Assembly: GCA_964247055.1 (NCBI GenBank)
Contig: OZ176051.1
Location: 868,001 to 932,000, forward strand
Source of the DNA: Paragordius varius
Taxonomy: Eukaryota > Nematomorpha
Length of the DNA stretch: 64,000 bases
Direction of reading: 5' to 3'
The notes beneath the pieces were generated by a model. It had not been told where the DNA came from, did no database searches, and saw nothing but the letters and a program-made list of their open reading frames with translations. The translations under genes were made by a program, and so were the position numbers. Of this stretch, positions 1 to 10,650 are shown piece after piece (within the stretch, counting starts at the first letter, position 1; every line of letters begins with the position of its first letter).

Positions 1-178
1 ATATTGGTCACCGGTGAACAAAATTATTTTTTATACATTCTCTTAGTAAGACTACATCAAAATATAGAAATAGTTTGACAAATTCTTTCATATCCGATTT
101 TTACAACGATACTTTAAAAATTAATGTATAAAACTAGTCGGATCAATACTCAAGCTAAACTTTGTTCTTAAAAATCGG
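1..178 (+). repeat. Representative short monomer (178 bp)
   Basis: This is the reference unit used here. In order it holds the dyad core TCACCGGTGA (about 8-17), an A/T tract (aaaattattttttatac), ctcttagtaagactacatc, atatagaaatagtttgacaaattc, the first inverted arm ATATCCGATTTTTA at 90-103, caacgatactttaaaaattaatg, ataaaactagtcg, a catcaatactcaag-like segment and the start of the second arm from 169. Diagnostic positions that vary between copies are gtaag/gcaag/gtagg, gaaatag/gagatag, tttgaca/tttggca, aaattc/aaactc/aaactg, attaatg/attatgg, ctagtcg/ccagtcg, agttaaac/agctaaac/acttaaac and cggatatt/cgaatatt/gggatatt. These define the classes used to recognise the higher-order repeats below. The length is in the range of one nucleosome plus linker, as for many eukaryotic satellites. 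Confidence 0.95.
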
Positions 179-182
179 ATAT
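90..182. other. Pair of 14-bp inverted arms within each monomer
   Basis: ATATCCGATTTTTA at 90-103 is the exact reverse complement of TAAAAATCGGATAT at 169-182, with 65 bp between the arms. The second arm crosses the monomer boundary and directly abuts the dyad of the next unit. The arrangement recurs in most monomers. It is weakened in classes with tatgcgattttt, tatatgattttt, cgaatatt or gggatatt. Paired arms could form a stem with a 65-base loop in single strands or transcripts, or be two opposed binding sites per unit. No function is demonstrated by sequence alone. Confidence 0.88.
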
Positions 183-368
183 TGTTCACCGGTGAGCAAA
201 ATTATTTTTTATACATTCTCTTAGCAAGACTACATCAAAATATAGAGATAGTTTGACAAACTCTTTCATATCCGATTTTTACAACGATATTTAAAAATTA
301 ATATATAAAACTAGTCGTATCAATAAATCGCATACACACTCAAGTTAAACTTTGTCCTTAAAAATCGG
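179..368 (+). repeat. Representative long monomer (190 bp) with 13-bp internal duplication
   Basis: The unit runs from atattgttcacc at 179 to the base before the next atattggtc at 369. Compared with the short unit it carries 13 extra bases (tatcaataaatcg) after ctagtcg. This looks like a diverged tandem copy of the adjacent cgcatcaata segment. It lacks one base at gatatttaaaaa (gatactttaaaaa elsewhere), giving 178+13-1=190. Many long units also read cataca(c/t)actcaag in place of catcaatactcaag. Long units are spread through the window and hold fixed places in the higher-order repeats, for example position B of the 899-bp unit. The insertion was therefore spread by amplification and did not arise repeatedly. 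Confidence 0.93.
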
Positions 369-2224
369 ATATTGGTCAACCGGTGAACAAAATTATTTTT
401 TATACATTCTCTTAGTAGGACTACATCAAAATATAGAGATAGTTTGGCAAACTCTTTCATATCCGATTTTTACAACGATACTTTAAAAATTAATGTATAA
501 AACTAGTCGCATCAATACTCAACTTAAACTTTGTCCTTAAAAATCGGATATTGGTCACCGGTGAACAAAATTATTTTTTATACATTCTCTTAGCAAGACT
601 ACATCAAAATATAGAAATAGTTTGACAAATTCTTTCATATCCGATTTTTACAACGATACTTTAAAAATTAATGTATAAAACTAGTCGCATCAATACTCAA
701 GTTAAACTTTGTCCTTAAAAATCGGATATTGGTCACCGGTGAACAAAATTATTTTATTTACATTCTCTTAGTAAGACTACATCAAAATATAGAAATAGTT
801 TGACAAACTCTTTCATATCCGATTTTTACAACGATACTTTAAAAATTAATGTATTAAACTAGTCGCATCAATACTCAAGTTAAACTTTGTCTATTAAAAA
901 TCGGATATTGGTCACCGGTGAACAAAATTATTTTTTATACATTCTCTTAGTAAGACTACATCAAAATATAAAAATAGTTTGACAAATTCTTTCATATCCG
1001 ATTTTTACAACGATACTTTAAAAATTAATGTATTAAACTAGTCGCATCAATACTCAAGTTAAACTTTGTCCTTAAAAATCAGATATTGGTCACCGGTGAA
1101 CAAAATTATTTTATTTACATTCTCTTAGTAAGACTACATCAAAATATAGAGATAGTTTGACAAACTCTTTTATATCCGATTTTTACAACGATACTTTAAA
1201 AATTAATGTATAAAACTAGGCGTATCAATAAATCGCATCAATACTCAAGTTAAACTTTGTCCTTAAAAATCGGATATTGGTCACCGGTGAACAAAATTAT
1301 TTTTTATACATTCTCTTAGTAGGACTACATCAAAATATAGAGATAGTTTGGCAAACTCTTTCATATCCGATTTTTACAACGATACTTTAAAAATTAATGT
1401 ATAAAACTAGTCGCATCAATACTCAAGTTAAACTTTGTCTATTAAAAATCGGATATTGGTCACCGGTGAACAAAATTATTTTTTATACATTCTCTTAGTA
1501 AGACTACATCAAAATATAGAAATAGTTTGACAAATTCTTTCATATCCGATTTTTACAACGATACTTTAAAAATTAATGTATTAAACTAGTCGCATCAATA
1601 CTCAACTTAAACTTTGTCCTTGAAAATCGGATATTGGTCACCGGTGAACAAAATTATTTTTTATATATTCTCTTAGCAAGACTACATCAAAATATAGAGA
1701 TAGTTTGACAAACTTTTTCATATCCGATTTTTACATCGATTCTTTAAAAATTATGGTATTAAACCAGTCGCATCAATACTCAAGTTAAACATTGTCCTTA
1801 AAAATCGGATATTGGTCACCGGTGAACAAAACTATTTTTTATACATTCTCTTAGTAAGACTACATCGAAATATAGAGATAGTTTGACAAACTCTTTCATA
1901 TCCGATTTTTACAACGATACTTTAAAAATTAATGTATAAAACTAGTCGTATCAATAAATCGCATCAATACTCAAGTTAAACTTTCTCCTTAAAAATCGGA
2001 TATTGGTCACCGGTGAACAAAATTGTTTTTTATACATTCTCTTAGTAGGACTACATCAAAATATAGAGATAGTTTGGCAAACTCTTTCATATCCGATTTT
2101 TACAACGATATTTAAAAATTAATGTATAAAACTAGTCGCATCAATACTCAAGTTAAACTTTGTCCTTAAAAATCGGATATTGGTCACCGGTGAACAAAAT
2201 TATTTTTTATACATTCTCTTAGTA

Positions 2225-4505
2225 GGACTACATCAAAATATAGAGATAGTTTGGCAAACTCTTTCATATCCGATTTTTACAACGATACTTTAAAAATTAA
2301 TGTATAAAACTAGTCGCATCAATACTCAAGTTAAACTTTGTCCTTAAAAATGGGATATTGGTCACCGGTGAACAAAATTATTTTTTATACATTCTCTTAG
2401 TAAGACTACATCAAAATATAGAAATAGTTTGACAAATTCTTTCATATCCGATTTTTACAACGATACTTTAAAAATTAATGTATTAAACTAGTCGCATCAA
2501 TACTCAAGTTAAACTTTGTCCTTAAAAATCGGATATTGTTCACCGGTGAACAAAATTATTTTTTATACATTCTCTTAGCAAGTCTACATCAAAATATAGA
2601 GATAGTTTGACAAACTCTTTCATATCCGATTTTTACAACGATATTTAAAAATTAATATATAAAACTAGTCGTATCAATAAATCGCATACACACTCAAGTT
2701 AAACTTTGTCCTTAAAAATCGGATATTGGTCAACCGGTGAACAAAATTATTTTTTATACATTCTCTTAGTAGGACTACATCAAAATATAGAGATAGTTTG
2801 GCAAACTCTTTCATATCCGATTTTTACAACGATACTTTAAAAATTAATGTATAAAACTAGTCGCATCAATACTCAAGTTAAACTTTGTCCTTAAAAATGG
2901 GATATTGGTCACCGGTGAATAAAATTATTTTTTATACATTCTCTTAGTAAGACTACATCAAAATATAGAAATAGTTTGACAAATTCTTTCATATCCGATT
3001 TTTACAACGATACTTTAAAAATTAATGTATTAAACTAGTCGCATCAATACTCAACTTAAACTTTGTCCTTAAAAATCGGATATTGGTCACCGGTGAACAA
3101 AATTATTTTTTATACATTCTCTTAGCAAGACTACATCAAAATATAGAAATAGTTTGACAAATTCTTTCATATCCGATTTTTACAACGATACTTTAAAAAT
3201 TAATGTATAAAACTAGTCGCCTCAATACTCAAGTTAAACTTTGTCCTTAAAAATCGGATATTGGTCACCGGTGAACAAAATTATTTTATTTACATTCTCT
3301 TAGTAAGACTACATCAAAATATAGAAATAGTTTGACAAACTCTTTCATATCCGATTTTTACAACGATACTTTAAAAATTAATGTATTAAACTAGTCGCAT
3401 CAATACACAAGTTAAACTTTGTCCTTAAAAATCGGATGTTCACCGGTGAACAAAATTATTTTTTATACATTCTCTTAGCAAGATTACATCAGAATATAGA
3501 GATAGTTTGACAATTTCTTTCATATCCGATTTATACAACGATACTTTAAAAATTAATGTATAAAACTAGTCGCATCAATACTCAAGCTAAACTTTGTCCT
3601 TAAAAATGGGATATTGGTCACCGGTGAATAAAATTATTTTTTATACATTCTCTTAGTAAGACTACATCAAAATATAGAAATAGTTTGACAAATTCTTTCA
3701 TATCCGATTTTTACAACGATACTTTAAAAATTAATGTATAAAACTAGTCGCCTCAATACTCAAGTTAAACTTTGTCCTTAAAAATCGGATATTGGTCACC
3801 GGTGAACAAAATTATTTTATTTACATTCTCTTAGTAAGACTACATCAAAATATAGAAATAGTTTGACAAACTCTTTCATATCCGATTTTTACAACGATAC
3901 TTTAAAAATTAATGTATTAAACTAGTCGCATCAATACACAAGTTAAACTTTGTCCTTAAAAATCGGATGTTCACCGGTGAACAAAACTATTTTTTATACA
4001 TCTTAGTAAGACTACATCAAAATATAGAGATAGTTTGACAAACTCTTTCATATCCGATTTTTACAACGATATTTAAAAATTAATATATAAAACTAGTCGT
4101 ATCAATAAATCGCATACATACTCAAGTTAAACTTTGTCCTTAAAAATCGGATATTGGTCACCGGTGAACAAAATTATTTTTTATACATTCTCTTAGTAAG
4201 ACTACATCAAAATATAGAAATAGTTTGACAAATTCTTTCATATCCGATTTTTACAACAATACTTTAAAAATTAATGTATAAAACTAGTCGGATCAATACT
4301 CAAGCTAAACTTTGTTCTTAAAAATCGGATATTGTTCACCGGTGAGCAAAATTATTTTTTATACATTCTCTTAGCAAGACTACATCAAAATATAGAGATA
4401 GTTTGACAAACTCTTTCATATCCGATTTTTACAACGATATTTAAAAATTAATATATAAAACTAGTCGCATCAATACTCAAGCTAAACATTGTCCTTAAAA
4501 ATCGG
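2225..4505 (+). repeat. Irregular satellite block with a 1.1-kb segment reused at offset 3786
   Basis: The block is mixed short and long monomers without a sustained higher-order period. From about 2470 to 3590 the variant order matches about 6260-7380 at offset 3786. Examples are the gcaagtctac unit at 2578 and 6362, the cgcctcaatac unit, and the gatgttcacc unit at 3435 and 7221, which lacks 3 bp in the dyad flank. Within the block about 3.07-3.43 kb resembles about 3.61-3.97 kb, a local trimer-scale repeat. There is no gene or foreign DNA. Confidence 0.8.
2536..2553. other. Perfect 18-bp palindrome (dyad) in the monomer
   Basis: TTGTTCACCGGTGAACAA is its own reverse complement. Perfect copies were found starting at 2536, 5780, 6322, 8673, 11573, 11928, 17002, 19896, 22587, 26574, 34506, 38295, 51648, 54724, 61486 and 61855. 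Most other monomers have ttGGtcaccggtgaacaa: a 10-bp perfect core (TCACCGGTGA) with one broken outer pair. A third class has an extra base (caaccggtgaac), and a fourth has tgttcaccggtgaaca after a 3-bp deletion (a 16-bp palindrome, e.g. near 3439 and 7225). It could bind a dimeric protein or extrude as a hairpin. Both are inference. The core includes ACCGGT, an AgeI recognition site, in nearly every unit. Confidence 0.9.
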
Positions 4506-5586
4506 ATATTGGTCACCGGTGAACAAAACTATTTTTTATACATCTTAGTAAGACTACATCAAAATATAGAGATAGTTTGACAATTTCTTTCATATCCGAT
4601 TTTTACAACGATACTTTAAAAATTAATATATAAAACTAGTCGTATCAATAAATCGCATACATACTCAAGTTAAACTTTGTCCTTAAAAATCGGATATTGG
4701 TCACCGGTGAACAAAATTATTTTTTATACATTCTCTTAGGACTACATCAAAATATAGAAATAGTTTGACAAACTCTTTCATATGCGATTTTTACAACGAT
4801 ACTTTAAAAATTAATGTATTAAACTAGTCGCATCAATACTCAAGCTAAACATTGTCCTTAAAAATCGGATATTGGTCACCGGTGAACAAAATTATTTTTT
4901 ATACATTCTCTTAGCAAGACTACATCAGAATATAGAGATAGTTTGACAATTTCTTTCATATCCGATTTTTACAACGATACTTTAAAAATTAATGTATAAA
5001 ACTAGTCGCATCAATACTCAAGCTAAACATTGTCCTTAAAAATCGGATATTGGTCACCGGTGAACAAAACTATTTTTTATACATCTTAGTAAGACTACAT
5101 CAAAATATAGAGATAGTTTGACAAACTCTTTCATATCCGATTTTTACAACGATATTTAAAAATTAATATATAAAACTAGTCGTATCAATAAATCGCATAC
5201 ATACTCAAGTTAAACTTTGTCCTTAAAAATCGGATATTGGTCACCGGTGAACAAAATTATTTTTTATACATTCTCTTAGGACTACATCAAAATATAGAAA
5301 TAGTTTGACAAACTCTTTCATATGCGATTTTTACAATGATACTTTAAAAATTAATGTATTAAACTAGTCGCATCAATACTCAAGCTAAACATTGTCCTTA
5401 AAAATCGGATATTGGTCACCGGTGAACAAAACTATTTTTTATACATTCTCTTAGTAAGACTACATCGAAATATAGAGATAGTTTGACAAACTCTTTCATA
5501 TCCGATTTTTACAATGATACTTTAAAAATTAATGTATAAAACTAGTCGTATCAATAAATCGCATCAATACTCAAGTTAAACTTTCT
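4506..5586 (+). repeat. Trimer higher-order repeat, 540-541 bp, about two copies
   Basis: Monomers start at 4506 (188 bp, acatcttag form with 13-bp insertion), 4694 (175 bp, cttaggactac form) and 4869 (178 bp, tcagaatatag form). The cycle restarts at 5047 with 187 and 175 bp units. The third unit of the second cycle is replaced by a catcgaaatatag monomer from 5409. The 1-bp difference is gatacttt versus gatattt. It is a minimal example of HOR formation by duplicating three adjacent, already different monomers. Confidence 0.82.
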
Positions 5587-8500
5587 CGTTAAAAATCGGA
5601 TATTGGTCACCGGTGAACAAAATTATTTTTTATACATTCTCTTAGTAGGACTACATCAAAATATAGAGATAGTTTGGCAAACTCTTTCATATCCGATTTC
5701 TACAACGATACTTTAAAAATTAATGTATAAAACTAGTCGCATCAATACTCAAGTTAAACTTTGTCCTTAAAATCGGATATTGTTCACCGGTGAACAAAAT
5801 TATTTTTTATACATTCTCTTAGCAAGACTACATCAAAATATAGAGATAGTTTGACAAATTCTTTCATATCCGATTTTTACAACGATACTTTAAAAATAAA
5901 AGTATAAAACTAGGCGTATCAATAAATCGCATCAATACTCAAGTTAAACTTTGTCCTTAAAAATCGGATATTGGTCACCGGTGAACAAAATTATTTTTTA
6001 TACATTCTCTTAGTAAGACTTCATCAAAATATAGAAATAGTTTGACAAACTCTTTCATATCCGATTTTTACAACGATACTTTAAAAATTAATGTGTTAAA
6101 CTAGTCGCATCCATACTCAAGTTAAACTTTGTCCTTAAAAATCGGATATTGGTCACCGGTGAACAAAATTATTTTTTATACATTCTCTTAGTAAGACCAA
6201 AATATGGAGATAGTTTGACAAACTATTTCATATCCGATTTTTACAACGATACTTTAAAAATTATGGTATTAAACTAGTCGCATCAATACTCAAGTTAAAC
6301 TTTGTCCTTAAAAATCGGATATTGTTCACCGGTGAACAAAATTATTTTTTATACATTCTCTTAGCAAGTCTACATCAAAATATAGAGATAGTTTGACAAA
6401 CTCTTTCATATCCGATTTTTACAACGATATTTAAAAATTAATATATAAAACTAGTCGTATCAATAAATCGCATACACACTCAAGTTAAACTTTGTCCTTA
6501 AAAATCGGATATTGGTCAACCGGTGAACAAAATTATTTTTTATACATTCTCTTAGTAGGACTACATCAAAATATAGAGATAGTTTGGCAAACTCTTTCAT
6601 ATCCGATTTTTACAACGATACTTTAAAAATTAATGTATAAAACTAGTCGCATCAATACTCAAGTTAAACTTTGTCCTTAAAAATGGGATATTGGTCACCG
6701 GTGAACAAAATTATTTTTTATACATTCTCTTAGTAAGACTACATCAAAATATAGAAATAGTTTGACAAATTCTTTCATATCCGATTTTTACAACGATACT
6801 TTAAAAATTAATGTATTAAACTAGTCGCATCAATACTCAACTTAAACTTTGTCCTTAAAAATCGGATATTGGTCACCGGTGAACAAAATTATTTTTTATA
6901 CATTCTCTTAGCAAGACTACATCAAAATATAGAAATAGTTTGACAAATTCTTTCATATCCGATTTTTACAACGATACTTTAAAAATTAATGTATAAAACT
7001 AGTCGCCTCAATACTCAAGTTAAACTTTGTCCTTAAAAATCGGATATTGGTCACCGGTGAACAAAATTATTTTATTTACATTCTCTTAGTAAGACTACAT
7101 CAAAATATAGAAATAGTTTGACAAACTCTTTCATATCCGATTTTTACAACGATACTTTAAAAATTAATGTATTAAAATAGTCGCATCAATACACAAGTTA
7201 AACTTTGTCCTTAAAAATCGGATGTTCACCGGTGAACAAAATTATTTTTTATACATTCTCTTAGCAAGACTACATCAGAATATAGAGATAGTTTGACAAT
7301 TTCTTTCATATCCGATTTTTACAACGATACTTTAAAAATTAATGTATAAAACTAGTCGCATCAATACTCAAGCTAAACATTGTCCTTAAAAATCGGATAT
7401 TGGTCACCGGTGAACAAAACTATTTTTTATACATCTTAGTAAGACTACATCAAAATATAGAGATAGTTTGACAAACTCTTTCATATCCGATTTTTACAAC
7501 GATATTTAAAAATTAATATATAAAACTAGTCGTATCAATAAATCGCATACATACTCAAGTTAAACTTTGTCCTTAAAAATCGGATATTGGTCACCGGTGA
7601 ACAAAATTATTTTTTATACATTCTCTTAGTAAGACTACATCAAAATATAGAAATAGTTTGACAAATTCTTTCATATCCGATTTTTACAACAATACTTTAA
7701 AAATTAATGTATAAAACTAGTCGCATCAATACTCAAGCTAAACATTGTCCTTAAAAATCGGATATTGGTCACCGGTGAACAAAATTATTTTTTATACATT
7801 CTCTTAGCAAGACTACATCAGAATATAGAGATAGTTTGACAATTTCTTTCATATCCGATTTTTACAACGATACTTTAAAAATTAATGTATAAAACTAGTC
7901 GCATCAATACTCAAGCTAAACATTGTCCTTAAAAATCGGATATTGGTCACCGGTGAACAAAACTATTTTTTATACATCTTAGTAAGACTACATCAAAATA
8001 TAGAGATAGTTTGACAAACTCTTTCATATCCGATTTTTACAACGATATTTAAAAATTAATATATAAAACTAGTCGTATCAATAAATCGCATACATACTCA
8101 AGTTAAACTTTGTCCTTAAAAATCGGATATTGGTCACCGGTGAACAAAATTATTTTTTATACATTCTCTTAGGACTACATCAAAATATAGAAATAGTTTG
8201 ACAAACTCTTTCATATGCGATTTTTACAACGATACTTTAAAAATTAATGTATTAAACTAGTCGCATCAATACTCAAGCTAAACATTGTCCTTAAAAATCG
8301 GATATTGGTCACCGGTGAACAAAACTATTTTTTATACATTCTCTTAGTAAGACTACATCGAAATATAGAGATAGTTTGACAAACTCTTTCATATCCGATT
8401 TTTACAATGATACTTTAAAAATTAATGTATAAAACTAGTCGTATCAATAAATCGCATCAATACTCAAGTTAAACTTTCTCGTTAAAAATCGGATATTGGT

Positions 8501-10650
8501 CACCGGTGAACAAAATTATTTTTTATACATTCTCTTAGTAGGACTACATCAAAATATAGAGATAGTTTGGCAAACTCTTTCATATCCGATTTCTACAACG
8601 ATACTTTAAAAATTAATGTATAAAACTAGTCGCATCAATACTCAAGTTAAACTTTGTCCTTAAAATCGGATATTGTTCACCGGTGAACAAAATTATTTTT
8701 TATACATTCTCTTAGCAAGACTACATCAAAATATAGAGATAGTTTGACAAATTCTTTCATATCCGATTTTTACAACGATACTTTAAAAATAAAAGTATAA
8801 AACTAGGCGTATCAATAAATCGCATCAATACTCAAGTTAAACTTTGTCCTTAAAAATCGGATATTGGTCACCGGTGAACAAAATTATTTTTTATACATTC
8901 TCTTAGTAAGACTTCATCAAAATATGGAGATAGTTTGACAAACTATTTCATATCCGATTTTTACAACGATACTTTAAAAATTATGGTATTAAACCAGTCG
9001 CATCAATACTCAAGTTAAACTTTGTCCTTAAAAATCGGATATTGTTCACCGGTGAGCAAAATTATTTTTTATACATTCTCTTAGCAAGACTACATCAAAA
9101 TATAGAGATAGTTTGACAAACTCTTTCATATCCGATTTTTACAACGATATTTAAAAATTAATATATAAAACTAGTCGCATCAATACTCAAGTTAAACTTT
9201 ATCCTTAAAAATCGGATATTGGTCACCGGTGAACAAAATTATTTTTTATACATTCTCTTAGCAAGACTACATCAGAATATAGAGATAGTTTGACAATTTC
9301 TTTCATATCCGATTTTTACAACGATACTTTAAAAATTAATGTATAAAACTAGTCGCATCAATACTCAAGCTAAACATTGTCCTTAAAAATCGGATATTGG
9401 TCACCGGTGAACAAAACTATTTTTTATACATCTTAGTAAGACTACATCAAAATATAGAGATAGTTTGACAAACTCTTTCATATCCGATTTTTACAACGAT
9501 ATTTAAAAATTAATATATAAAACTAGTCGTATCAATAAATCGCATACATACTCAAGTTAAACTTTGTCCTTAAAAATCGGATATTGGTCACCGGTGAACA
9601 AAATTATTTTTTATACATTCTCTTAGGACTACATCAAAATATAGAAATAGTTTGACAAACTCTTTCATATGCGATTTTTACAACGATACTTTAAAAATTA
9701 ATGTATTAAACTAGTCGCATCAATACTCAAGCTAAACATTGTCCTTAAAAATCGGATATTGGTCACCGGTGAACAAAACTATTTTTTATACATTCTCTTA
9801 GTAAGAGTACATCGAAATATAGAGATAGTTTGACAAACTCTTTCATATCCGATTTTTACAATGATACTTTAAAAATTAATGTATAAAACTAGTCGTATCA
9901 ATAAATCGCATCAATACTCAAGTTAAACTTTCTCGTTAAAAATCGGATATTGGTCACCGGTGAACAAAATTATTTTTTATACATTCTCTTAGTAGGACTA
10001 CATCAAAATATAGAGATAGTTTGGCAAACTCTTTCATATCCGATTTCTACAACGATACTTTAAAAATTAATGTATAAAACTAGTCGCATCAATACTCAAG
10101 TTAAACTTTGTCCTTAAAATCGGATATTGTTCACCGGTAAACAAAATTATTTTTTATACATTCTCTTAGCAAGACTACATCAAAATATAGAGATAGTTTG
10201 ACAAATTCTTTCATATCCGATTTTTACAACGATACTTTAAAAATAAAAGTATAAAACTAGGCGTATCAATAAATCGCATCAATACTCAAGTTAAACTTTG
10301 TCCTTAAAAATCGGATATTGGTCACCGGTGAACAAAATTATTTTTTATACATTCTCTTAGTAAGACTTCATCAAAATATAGAAATAGTTTGACAAACTCT
10401 TTCATATCCGATTTTTACAACGATACTTTAAAAATTAATGTGTTAAACTAGTCGCATCCATACTCAAGTTAAACTTTGTCCTTAAAAATCGGATATTGGT
10501 CACCGGTGAACAAAATTATTTTTTATACATTCTCTTAGTAAGACCAAAATATGGAGATAGTTTGACAAACTATTTCATATCCGATTTTTACAACGATACT
10601 TTAAAAATTATGGTATTAAACCAGTCGCATCAATACTCAAGTTAAACTTT
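4800..10650 (+). repeat. Segment of 1.2-1.5 kb in three copies (about 4.8-6.3, 7.7-8.9, 9.2-10.65 kb)
   Basis: The marker ctttctcgtt occurs at 5581, 8474 and 9928, giving offsets of 2893 and 1454. The aaaataaaagtataaaactagg variant follows in all three (about 5896, 8789, 10243). Copies 1 and 3 then continue together through acttcatcaaaatatagaaatag, gtgttaaactagtcgcatccatac and agaccaaaatatgg (about 6020-6200 and 10365-10545). Copy 2 switches early to another monomer order at about 8918. Copies 1 and 3 are therefore closer in their right half than either is to copy 2. Confidence 0.8.

Larger units (their letters stand above)
1..2224 (+). repeat. Segment duplicated at 23848-26071 (offset 23847 bp)
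   Basis: This is a run of about 12 monomers whose order of variants repeats far downstream at a constant offset of 23847. Matching private variants include gtgagcaaa (about 194 and 24041), tataaaaatag (967 and 24814), cagatattgg after aaaat (about 1080 and 24927), the ccttgaaaatcgg unit (about 1620 and 25467) and the catcgat variant (about 1731 and 25580). Small differences exist, such as 24380, where aaacttttcc replaces aaactttgtcc. The match ends at the gtagg/gtaag difference at about 2225 and 26072. Confidence 0.85.

Noticed and set aside
90-182. The 14-bp inverted arms as terminal inverted repeats of a DNA transposon
   Set aside because: They sit inside every unit of a tandem array, 65 bp apart, with no target-site duplication and no isolated copy. 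At most they hint at a remote origin of the monomer.
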